Positions 1-26,400 of a stretch of 64,000 bases of DNA are shown here, piece after piece (position 1 is the first letter of the stretch; each line of letters opens with the position of its first letter). The stretch spans positions 4,313,001 through 4,377,000 of the forward strand of contig NC_083515.1 in the NCBI RefSeq assembly GCF_032362555.1, in the 5' to 3' direction. A model generated the notes under the pieces. That model was not told the origin of the DNA and did not search any database. It saw only the letters and a list, made by a program, of their open reading frames with translations. The translations under genes were made by a program, and so were the position numbers. The stretch is from Amyelois transitella (Eukaryota; Arthropoda; Insecta; Lepidoptera; Pyralidae).

Positions 1-1226
1 CATGCGATAGTAAAATAGCACATATGGCATAGCATACTCTTTAACGTGTACGCAAATAAATTAAATTGTATTGAATATATCACCGGAAAATAATAAGGAC
101 CGCAAATTTATAAACTTCCTAAGAAATTTATAAACTTTCGTAGGATTATAAACGAGAGATGAATTCTTTTATTTTACGTCTACATTCTCGCAAATTGATA
201 AACTTACCAAACTCACTTATAAAAAAAAAGAAGCATTATGCAGACGACATGTGCGCTCTAATTGGTTGATGAGTCACGTGTTCCTTCTCCTTCATCTACT
301 CCACAATTGTTCTGTTGCTCGTATATTTTTTTTAAGATAAAGTATATTTGTAACTAAATATAATATAGGTTTTAAAGAAAAATAGTGATAAGTAGGTTGG
401 TAATCGGAACTGATAAATTTATTATGTCTATGGACACAAACACTGGCACTGTCAACATCGACTAATCAGAGAGCTGTGTGTTATTTGCGTTGATGAAAGA
501 AGCGTAAAATTATAAGCGCGTAGGAATGGTTATCAGTTAGTTTATTAAAAAAAATAATAAAAGAAGTCGTACATTGATTAATTTTCGAAAATGTGGAGGT
601 AAGATAATACAATTTATCTCTCGTTTAAAATCTTACGAGGGTTTATAAATTTCCTAGGAATTTATATTTCTGCGGTTCTTATTATTTTCATGACATATAC
701 ATGACTTAATAACAAATAAGTCCATAGATCTGTACACTTTATAGGATTACCATGGATTACAAAATATTTGTTTTGATAATTGGACGCTCGTTTTGAATGG
801 TATTATACAAAGAATACCTTATTCATACAATTCGACGCATTTAACATGCGAAGACAATGAAAATAGCAAAGATGCTCTTAAGGTATGAACAAACATCAAT
901 TACCACATAATTACAGATTACTAACAGACCGGTTGACGGGTTAGTTACGAAAAGTTTGAGACTTCGACTATAGAATGTTAATCAAGCAAATGACCATGCA
1001 ATCTTTGCAATAGGAAAAATAAAATAAAGCCATTAACAGGTCAGAATAAAGTGTAAAATAAAAAAACGAAACGTAACAGTAAAACGGTGTTCATCGTTTG
1101 TCCTACTGACACCACACAAACATTTTGCGATCCACGGCTTGAACTAGTATGTATGCAATGTTACTATCGCGTGCCCACGTACGTCGCCCCTCAGCGCGGC
1201 CGGCGGTGAGTCAAGCGGACCGCCAC
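1..1226. other. USP7 3' flank / probable 3' UTR side
   Basis: This stretch lies downstream of the USP7 stop codon (USP7 runs right to left). It holds one terminal-inverted-repeat element (86-689, listed separately) and otherwise AT-rich sequence. The first bases after the stop (about 1150-1226) are GC-richer and look like the proximal 3' UTR. I did not find a convincing minus-strand AATAAA close to the stop, so the transcript end is not defined. No other coding region is supported. Confidence 0.5.
86..689. mobile_element. MITE-like element with long imperfect inverted termini
   Basis: The two ends are inverted copies of about 75 bp. The left end begins GAAAATAATAAGGACCGCAA and continues with repeated AAATTTATAAACTT-type motifs. 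The right end is its reverse complement with a few mismatches, including TATCTCTCGTTTA near 617-630 matching the inverted copy near 146-160. The 604-bp interior has no usable reading frame. This is the structure of a non-autonomous DNA transposon. A target-site duplication is not clear, so the superfamily is unassigned. Confidence 0.6.
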
Positions 1227-17244
<16,018 letters not shown>

Positions 17245-18159
17245 GTTAGCCGGGCGCGCCACCGGGGACTCTCGCCCACAACTCCTTGATATTTCCTAAA
17301 CAAATTCCACGACTTAGAAACAAACCTTACAGCTTACGGTTGCACAACTGTCGGACTCTTAACACTTCACCCACCTTTAACGCCAAGGGATCGCTCCCTT
17401 TAGACTTGTGAAAAATTCGTTGAACAAATTTCAACGAACTTTTCTCATCGACTCGGTTTTCCTGCGCACTCGGATTTCTAGTTTTCTTCGTGGATAGGGT
17501 GTTAATTTTCAAAGAATGTTTACTAGCGGCGCGGCCGATGTCTGCAAATTTCAACACAAGGGACCGATGGTAGGTAGAATACGCTATATGCACATTCCTG
17601 AATCTTTATACCATTGCATGAAATACTGGAATACTTCTTTGCACAACGGAATTGTACGAAAATTCACTAACGTGTCCGAGTACAGATTTATTTTCCCGAA
17701 AATAAACAAAATGGTGGCTGATAATTTAATTTCTAGCTTCGGATGTGTGACTGTGGCCCGGTTTGATAGACGAATGCACCATTTTTTAAGAATGAGTTCC
17801 AATAGCATGCATTTTTCTGTAAAAATGTTGAAATTTAAACTGTTTTTCTATTATGTCTTACAAAAACTTGTAATTAATAATAGGAAAAGGATAACTACGA
17901 AAAATGTTTCTAAATGAAACATGCGAAACTAACACATTCACAATTAGTGATGTGATACCTTTTCACGTGGTGAACTGGTAGTGAAGCATCGATTACAAAA
18001 AATGCAATGTCATGTCATATGTCACAGGCATTCAATTCAAACTGCAATATAGTAAAGGTAAAAGGGGACTTACCCCTCTTTTCGATAAATAATCAGACAG
18101 ATCAAAAAAGAGCCTCTTAATCTTAATCTTAATCTCGCCTTCGCAGGCACTTTTACTTT

Positions 18160-18345
18160 TGTTAGTTTTGAAAAACTGAAAGGCCACGTTCAGCTGTAAA
18201 GAGATGGAGTGGTTCTATTTTAAGTGGTGGTACCGAATGTTTCCCGGCACAAATCTTTCCTATGAATGTCATAAGAGGCGACTAAAGGATACGCTAATAA
18301 ACTTGAGATTCTTCTTTAAGGCGATGGTCTAACAAACTGTGAATA
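18160..18345. repeat. Rearranged SINE-like repeat (head-to-head pieces)
   Basis: The left part (18165-18225) is plus-oriented: GAAAAACTGAAAGGCCACGT, TTCAGCTG, then AAGAGATGGAGTGGTTCTAT after an internal deletion. The right part (18228-18340) is minus-oriented: CCCGGCAC, GTCATAAGAGGCGACTAAAG, then GAGATTCTTCTTTAAGGCGA. The two pieces point toward each other. Confidence 0.55.
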
Positions 18346-18409
18346 TTTGAATATGAATTTTATCAATAATCTGATTTCAGTCTAACTCTTATTACACTTT
18401 TCATTTTAA

Positions 18410-18545
18410 GACTAAGACAGACTTAATATCGAATAGTCTAATAGGAGCTAAACTCTTAATACTCATTTCGTTTAAAGACTAAGACAGTCTTGATATCGAA
18501 TGTTCTAATAGCGGCTTAATTTCTACTGGTATCGAATAGTGCGCT
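18410..18545. repeat. Two-copy tandem repeat, period 68 bp
   Basis: GACTAAGACAGACTTAATAT at 18410 is followed 68 bp later by GACTAAGACAGTCTTGATAT at 18478. Both continue with CGAATAGTCTAATAGGAGCT-like sequence. The second unit is degenerate toward its end. No known family. Confidence 0.65.
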
Positions 18546-18906
18546 GGCGCCTTGTGGCTTCTACTTGGTTGGAACATAAAAATTATCTGTGTTCTTCGTG
18601 AGACTCAAAGGGTTAATTGCATAAATAAATGAGTAGCTATTGTAAAACACATTTTTTTTTAACTTGCCTTAAAACTCAACAAAAATACATCCTTTTTTCA
18701 GTTTAAAGCTATATTTACTAAAAATATGATACCTTTTTTGCATTTTTAGGGTAAAATGTTCGCTTCCGCATTGATAATGTACTAACAGGAAGGCGACCAC
18801 CGAGTGAATGAGAGTGAAACAAAGCATTCGTTATTTCATGCCGTGTTTTGCCGGTGATACTTCTACTTTATGGGCAGCAGTGCATCTATGTACCTATGTA
18901 TCATAT

Positions 18907-18981
18907 GCATTTGTAACATCATCCAAATTGGATTATGTTACAAATGCCTAACCTATATTGGATGATCCAATATAGGTTAGG
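18907..18981. repeat. Two adjacent palindromes
   Basis: 18907-18947 is GCATTTGTAACATCATCCA, a short centre, then its near-perfect reverse complement (one mismatch). 18947-18981 is CCTAACCTATATTGGAT, a single G, then the exact reverse complement. They share one base and could form two neighbouring hairpins. Confidence 0.85.
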
Positions 18982-19030
18982 TTGGGCAAAGGATATAAAG
19001 GCTTAAGCTGATTTCCCTTTTTATTCATTA

Positions 19031-19265
19031 ATTCATATGATCACGGCTATACCCTTTGCAGGGTATATAAAACCAGCAGTCTTGAAAAACTGATTGGCCA
19101 CGTTCTGCTGAAAGAATGATAGAATTGAGATTGAAATAGTGATAGGTTGCTAGCTCATCGCCTAAAAGAAGAATACCAAGTTTAAGCCAAACCCTAAGTC
19201 GCCTTTTACGATATCCCTGGAAAAGAGATGTAGTAGTCCTATTCTTTTTTATACTGGTTCCATGG
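19031..19265 (+). repeat. SINE-like dispersed repeat, copy 3
   Basis: A long copy of the family at 10293. It contains CAGCAGTCTTGAAAAACTGA, TTGGCCACGTTCTGCTG, AGAATTGAGATTGAAATAGT, TCGCCTAAAAGAAGAATACC, AGTCGCCTTTTACGATATCC and a T-rich end with ACTGGTTCCATGGCA in place of the usual GTGCCGGGAACC. Confidence 0.7.
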
Positions 19266-19571
19266 CAACTTCTGTCACGAAGTTCGAGCACCAGTTACTT
19301 TTCGTGAGAGAAAAAAAACCGGAATAACAACCATCAAAAGGAAGAACATCAGAGTGAATGAAAACAGGTTCACTCAGAAATTATCCAAGCAAGTGTATCA
19401 ATAGTGTATAAGTGTGCAATCGATTAAAATCGATATCAACTAAAAAAATCTCATCAAAATCGTATGGAACCAAAAATAAACTTAAAACTTACTGAGGACA
19501 TTGATAAAATAGGAAAATATCACTGTCACTTCTGATGACAGCCAATTTGTAAAAATAGAAGTACAAAAGGG

Positions 19572-20135
19572 CAGGCTTGAATAACCGTTTAAAAATTATT
19601 ATCGTTATAACAGTCTAACAGGGTCATCGTTAAAAATTTAGTTACCGTTATATGTACTCATATCATATCACCAGTAAAAGTAACGGTAAGAGGTAACGTT
19701 AAGACTTTTTAACGTATTTTTTTTTGTATTTACCGGTAAATTGATATAACGATATTGATGATATCAGTTAACAGTGAAATGTATCGACTGCATCGTTACG
19801 ACTGTTTTCTTTGATTAAATGATAGATTCGTTGTGAACACTTCTAATCGCATCGTATATCGCACAGTTGCGTTGCGACAGACAAACTTTAATTATATTTT
19901 ATAAAACAGAACAGATTTTCATTTCACAAGTCGGTAACGATATTTATAAAGTTAATTGATATCGCTATTCTTAACGTTGATAGGTAAGATATACAACTTA
20001 ATTTAATACCGTTATATAACGTCATAAGATTACATTACCTATGTCACGCCTATAACGGTATCAGTCGTACCTTTTTGAAAATAACGTTGTATATAGTTAC
20101 TTTTAGTGTTTATTTAGTAACGTTAACAAGCCCTG
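19572..20135. mobile_element. hAT-like MITE rich in TAACGTTA motifs
   Basis: The left end CAGGCTTGAATAACCGTT and right end AACGTTAACAAGCCCTG form an imperfect terminal inverted repeat beginning CAGGGCTTG, a hAT-like signature. The interior repeats TAACG, CGTTA and ATAACGATAT in both orientations many times, so it could fold extensively. An 8-bp target duplication was not convincing. The element ends about 280 bp upstream of the INTS13 start codon, so it may lie in that gene's promoter or 5' UTR. Confidence 0.5.
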
Positions 20136-20415
20136 GAAGAGAGAAAGAAGAGGAGTCCGAAGAGTCAGTGTCAGACAGACAGATCGGCCAACTAAACTTT
20201 TGTACAAAACAAACATTTCCTTTAAAAACATGAGTAAGATAAAAATTTAATTTTAAGTTTGTTTGGAAAATTAAAGTTATACAATAGAACTATAACAAAT
20301 GCCAGTGACATATATATGACTGAAGGAGGTTAATTAAAAGATACATTTTGTAGTACTGAGTACTATAAACTCCTATGAAAGTTCCCAGAAACGACTATCA
20401 AAAAATTTATACAAA

Positions 20416-23400
20416 ATGTTTCCTACAAATCACAAAACTATATTTGTTTTGGATCATTCTCCATACTTCGGCATGTCTTCTGAACATCCAATAGACTTCG
20501 ACAGTTCAAAAACTCGAGGTCCTGGTTATGTTACATTACAACCGGTGTGCAAGTCCTTGTGGACTTGCAGCGTAGAGGCCGCTGTTGAATATTGTCGTAT
20601 AGTGTGGGATCTATTTCCTGAAGGAAAATTGGTAAGAAAAGATTTTTTTAAATATTTAAACAAACTTGTACAATTGTATGAGATGATTGCAACACAGTTT
20701 TTATTATAAAATACTGCTCTACCCACCAGAAAAAGAGGCATTATTTTCTGTATTTTTGTATGTATACTGGGTCTTGCCTATAACTCTTCTTCATTCCTTT
20801 TGCTGTAAGAATTGCCAAAAAGAAAAAGTAATTTTTGTCTGTAATAAATTAAAGTAAAAATTTAAGTTATACTTTTTTACTAATTAAAAGTAAAAAAGGG
20901 AGATACCCTTCAAAATCCACTGTAAGTGCATTTTTTAACACTAGTACTAATGTACATAACTCAGAAAAGAGGCATTGGTACATAGCTGGGGTGGGATTTG
21001 AACTATGGCTCCACAGGCACTGTTCATGTATCTATTCGAACACTGATGTGGATGCTCTATGCCATGGTCAACAGTACCTACAACTTAAAACAATTCTGAG
21101 CGCATTTTTCATTTTACCGATTTCATTTCAGATTATTTTACAACCTATAAATTCATTTAAGAAATGTGTTGTGAAGGGGAAAATTTATCACCGTTAAATT
21201 ATCATGATAATACTTTTAATCTTATAGATTACATAATATTATTGTGTAGTAATAATGTTCAAAATAAACCATTTAATTTACATTTAGCTTTCTTTAAAGA
21301 ATTTTTAAAATCGGTTCAGAAGTTTATTGTTTATTCCTCACAAACATACAAAAATACAAATCTTCAAGTAGATGGTAACAAATGGTCTAAACAAGGTCTA
21401 GGGCTAAACAAGAAATTCTAAGCTAGAAGCTGTCTATTTGTCTGGACTGGAAGTATGGATTCTTATGTTTAATTTTCCCCTTTATTATATTACAGGTCCG
21501 TTTTGTGGTCAGTGATGCAGTAGCGCACATCTTAAACACTTGGGCTGTAAGTCAACAGAATTTGACACATGTAAGTAAATTACACATATATGTAATTGAT
21601 GTTTAGAATGTGCTGTGTTTATAAAATATAATTAATTGGATCCATATTAAGCATGTGATCCTTGTACAAAACTTCAATCAACAATGTTATTATGCTTGTT
21701 CTTATATTTCATACTGGGAGCATACTCCTATAAGTTGACCTTCAAAATGTTGGCTAGAGATACCTAACCTAAACCTATACATTGTGTAAATAAATATACA
21801 GCTGTGTTTGTTTGTAGAAACATATCAAAGATTCTTGTACAAAAGTGTTATTACAAACTTAACGACTTCAGTAATGAATCATGTAATTAATTATAATTTT
21901 TTAGTATCTGTAATCAGCGTCTAAGTTATATGATTGATTAAAACTTTTGCAGCCCTAGGTTACTTTTGCAGGTCTAGCCTCATCTTGTGCCTAATGTCAT
22001 CAGACACAAACTAGTAGTTTTTGAGTAAGAAATACAAATCTTTGCTCTTTATCCCTTCTGGGGTAGACAGAGCCAACAGCCTTAAATAGACTCGAAGGTT
22101 AGTTTCAGCAATGTGGAAAAAGATTTATCACACTCATAGAATCTAGAACAAAGTGAATATTATTATCATATTATCTGCAGATCCTAAATGGCCTATGTCT
22201 TGTGGGACAAATACATCATGGCGTTGGAGGAGATGTGGTTGGTCTGTGTGCCGCTATTGAAGCTTTAGGAGAACCATCACCCACTCAATTATCAAGGCCA
22301 GCTTCTGAACACTTCCAAAACCGGTATTAATTTGTCTTTTTTATAAGCTGAAATATCATGATGAACCCCTGTTCTTACCCTAAAGAGACTTTTTTACCTT
22401 TAAAATTAACCTAGCTGTTAGAGAGTCATCTCACATAGGCACTTTCTCCTCTGTTACAATTAGTATTTTACTTCCTTACAAATAAGTATTTTTACATAGT
22501 AATAAGATACATATAACTGTGAGAAGTATGTTGATGTAAAGTTCATTGAAGACTCTTGATATGTCTGTATCTTGGTATTGGCGGATTAATGGGACTGCGA
22601 TTAATATTGTCCCTTCATCATGTCACTTGTCAAATAAAATTTTGTTAACATTTGTATAATTTAGATTTTAGTATAGGCTAAATAGTGATGTAAATTAATT
22701 TGTTATTATTTTCAGTGGCCGTGTAATATGCATCACAAGTGCAAGAGATGATGATTCCATCAGAAGTTTAGCCGAGATAGCTCTGAATGCTTTATTACAA
22801 CAAAATAAGAAAGCTTCAATAATTACTACAACACCATCTAGTCCAGGAACCTCAAATCCTCCACAGTCAGTAAATAAATTGTTTTCATTCATATTGTATA
22901 TTTTTTACATACATACATACATACATAAACTCACGCCTCTTTCCCGGAGGGGTAGGCAGAGACTACCTCTTTCCACTTGCCACGATCCCTGCATACTTCC
23001 TTTGCTTCATCCACATTCATAACTCTCTTCATGCAAGCTCGGCGGTTTCGGGCACTTTTGACCTGACCCTTCACCAGGACGTCCTTAATTTGATCAAGAT
23101 ATGTTCGTCTAGGTCTTCCCACCCCGACCTTTCCCTCCACACTCTCCTTGTATATCTGCTTAGTCAACCTGTTTTCATTCATCCTCTCCACATGACCGAA
23201 CCATCTCAACATACCCTTTTCTATTCCTGTAACTACATCTTCTTTCACATCACAACATTCCCTTATCACGCTGTTCCTTATCCGGTCACTCAATTTCACA
23301 CCCAACATACTCCTTAACGCTCTCATTTCCACTGCATTTATTCTGCTTTCGTGCTTCTTTTGCCATACCCAACTTTCACTCCCATACATTAATGTCGGGA

Positions 23401-26400
23401 CCAACACGCCCCTGTGCACAGCCAGTCGAGCCTTTTTGGATAGTTTCTGACTGCTCATAAAGGCATGCAAAGCTCCATTCACCATGTTCCCCGCGTTCAC
23501 TCTCCTTTCAATATCACTATCACACTTGCCATCTGATGTAAACTTTGATCCTAGATATACAAACTCTTTCACTTGCTCAACTTTTTCTCCTCCAATCAAA
23601 ATATTACATGCTGTCATTTCTTTCTCCATTTCAAAAACCAGTGTTTTAGTTTTACTTACGTTCACTTTCATTCCTTTCTCTTTTAAAGCTTCATGCATAC
23701 AGTTTACCATCTCCTGTAACTCCTCCGCTGATGACGCCAGTATAACCTGATCGTCGGCATAGAGCAGACATTTGACGAGTAATTCATTCATCCTTAATCC
23801 ACTTTCAGACTCTTTCAAATCTGTCAAACAACTATCCATAAATAGGTTGAACAGCCACGGTGACGCAACACATCCCTGCCTAACACCTTTCTCAATCTTA
23901 AACCACTCAGTGTGCGCTCCGTTTATCCTGACACAAGCACTCGAATCCTCATATAAGGATTTCAGTGCTCGTATCAAGAGACTGCTCACCCCATGCATAG
24001 AAAGTGCTGACCACAATTCATTCCTCTCAACTCTGTCATAGGCCTTTTCCAAATCCACGAATGTGCAATAGACTTTTTGACTCTTGGCCAAAAACTTTTC
24101 GGCTATGCACCGCAAAGAAAAGACCTGATCAGTACATCCCATTCCCTTTCGAAATCCCGCTTGAGCATCCCATATTTTGTCATCAGTTTTATTCCTGACT
24201 CTATTAATCAATACCTTAGCATACAATTTGCCGACGACGCTAAGCAGGCTTATACCACGATAATTTTTGCAGTCCAGTTGTGACCCTTTTCCTTTGTAAA
24301 GTGGCACAATAACAGCCTTACACCAATCTTTTGGTACTCGGCCGCTTCTCCAACACAAATTGAAAAGGCAGTACAACTGTCTAGCTACGACGCCTTTTCC
24401 TGCTTTAAGCATCTCGACCGACACTCTATCATACCCGGCAGCCTTACCCGCTTTCATACTCTTAAGTGCTTCCACAATTTCAAACATTTCAATTTCGCCT
24501 TCCATCTCATTCTCTTTTTCTTCGCTTTAGCAGAACTCTTTCTTATTTTCTTCCTTTTTTTCAAATAAACTCTCAAAATAGTCCTTCCATATCTTTAGCA
24601 CACATTCTTCTCCTTTCACAACGCTACCATCCTGGCATCTGATTAAGCTCTCTGGTTATAGTTTTTCCTCGGGCTGACCTTACGGATTTCCAGAATACTT
24701 TCAGATTTGACTGAAAGTCTTCTGATAGCCTTTTATCAAAATCCTCTTTATACTCTTCTTTCTTTCTAATCACAGCTTTCTTAACCAAATCTTTCATTTT
24801 TTTATATTCCTTACGTGCTTCATTCACATCCTCATCTATAACCTCTTGCATTCTTAAGTTAGCTTTTGCTGCTAACAAATCCAGCCATGCTTTCTTCTTT
24901 AATCGCACAAGTTCTTGCACATCTTTACTCATCCACGCATTTTTGTGATTTTTCCCTTTCCTTCTTCTACTTACACCACACACTTCAACAGCTACTTTCA
25001 CAATTCTTTCTTTAAATTCCTTCCATCCATCTTCAATATTGCTCCTCTCATCTAAATCTTCAATTTCATTCTTCAGTCTATTAATATACTTCTTACCTAC
25101 ATCCATATCTTGCAAATTTTCTACTTTCACTCTTTCCAAAGCGCTGGTTTGCTCCCTTACCCTGTGCCGCCAGCGATTGAAGATACCCCTTATCCGGGAT
25201 ATCACCAGTAAATGGTCCGAGTCAATGCCAGCACCGCGATATGCACGGGTATCCAGCACTTTGTTCTTCAATCTTTCATCTACAATCACAAAGTCTATCA
25301 TACTTTTTAAAATACCTTCCACTCTTGTATAGGTGTGGATCTCTTTATGTTGAAACATTGAGTTCGACACAAAAAGATCCCACTCTAGACAAATTTCTAA
25401 TACACTTCTTCCATTATCATTCACCTTTTCGTCACCAAACGCACCAAGCACCTTTTCATATCCATCACGCTTTACACCCACCCATCCATTAAAATCACCT
25501 AACATAATAATCTTCTCATTTGGCTTGGTAACTTTCAATACTTCTCTTACACTATTCCAGAACTCCTCGTTTTCGCTTTTTGCTGATGTTGTACCCCTCG
25601 AACCCACATCCCACGGTGCATAAACACCTAAAACGAAGATCCGAGTGATTCCAACTTTCAGCCTAATCCATAGAAGACGAGGGCTGACACACTCATACTC
25701 ATTCACACACTCAGCCATTCGTGCAGAAAGGATTAGACCGACCCCTTGACAGCCTCGGCTGGTACTGGAAATTCCAGACCAATACGCCGTGTAAGGGCCG
25801 TGCTGCGTCGCGTCGCATCCTTTCCGCTTCGTTTCATTCACGCACAACACATCCAACCGTCTTTCACCCATCATCTGACATACTTCCTCAATTTTATCCT
25901 TCATTCCTCCTCTTACATTCATCGTCGCAAAGCGGCTTTCAGCAGACCGCATACCGCTCCCGCCGGGAACGAGACGTGATGGGGTGCGGACACCATCGCC
26001 GCCATTTAGGTGCTCTTTCAAAAAATTTGCATCCATGCGATTCCCACGAGACGCAAGGGAACAATTTTGTCCGCCCCAGCAGAGCCCCGCATGCCAGGGT
26101 AAGGCTAGCCATTACCTGGGGGTCGCCCAACCCCATGGCGGAAGTGGCACGCTCGAGACTAGGCTCGCCCTAGTTTTAGCTCGCTATTTTTTACATCCTA
26201 GATATTTTATATGATTCTTGGGATTCTTCTACTGTTAAATTTCTGAAATCTAAGTTTAATCATGGATATGACACTAAAATTTTGTTTTATTTCACAGGCC
26301 TTTGTTAGTACATTATTGTCATCTAGTTATAATAAATATTACTCCGGATAACGTGGAGTCAATGGTCAATAATCAAGCACTTACTGAGGTAATAACATAA

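Larger units (their letters stand above)
17245..20415. promoter_or_regulatory. Divergent intergenic region USP7 / INTS13
   Basis: The two start codons (17244 minus, 20416 plus) are back to back about 3.2 kb apart, so both promoters should lie here. The part next to USP7 (17215-17560) is the GC-richest, with a GCGGCGCGGCCG block near 17525, and probably contains the USP7 5' UTR. An ATGGTGGCTG motif near 17710 resembles a YY1-type site but is weak. The rest is filled by a rearranged SINE-like repeat, a 68-bp tandem repeat, palindromes and a MITE-like element, all listed separately. No TATA box could be assigned. Confidence 0.45.
22911..26184 (-). mobile_element. Full-length RTE-like non-LTR retrotransposon (LINE)
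   Basis: A 3.27-kb insertion in INTS13 intron 4, antisense to the gene. A 12-bp target duplication, TATTTTTTACAT, is present exactly on both sides (22899-22910 and 26185-26196). The 3' end (left) has a short ACAT-repeat tail rather than poly(A), as RTE elements do. On the minus strand it encodes an APE-type endonuclease (from 26036) and then a reverse transcriptase (ending 22931). The C-terminal tail RWFGHVERM ... [11 protein letters not shown] is typical of RTE-clade proteins. The reading frame is broken between the two parts. The short 5' region (26037-26184) is GC-richer. The clade call is from memory of motifs and is less certain than the LINE call. Confidence 0.92.

Noticed and set aside
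18947-18990. Telomere-like CCTAACC/GGTTAGG repeats
   Set aside because: Only one or two units, arranged as a palindrome rather than a tandem TTAGG array.
25721-26173. 150-codon plus-strand frame
   Set aside because: Antisense of the LINE 5' region; composition only.
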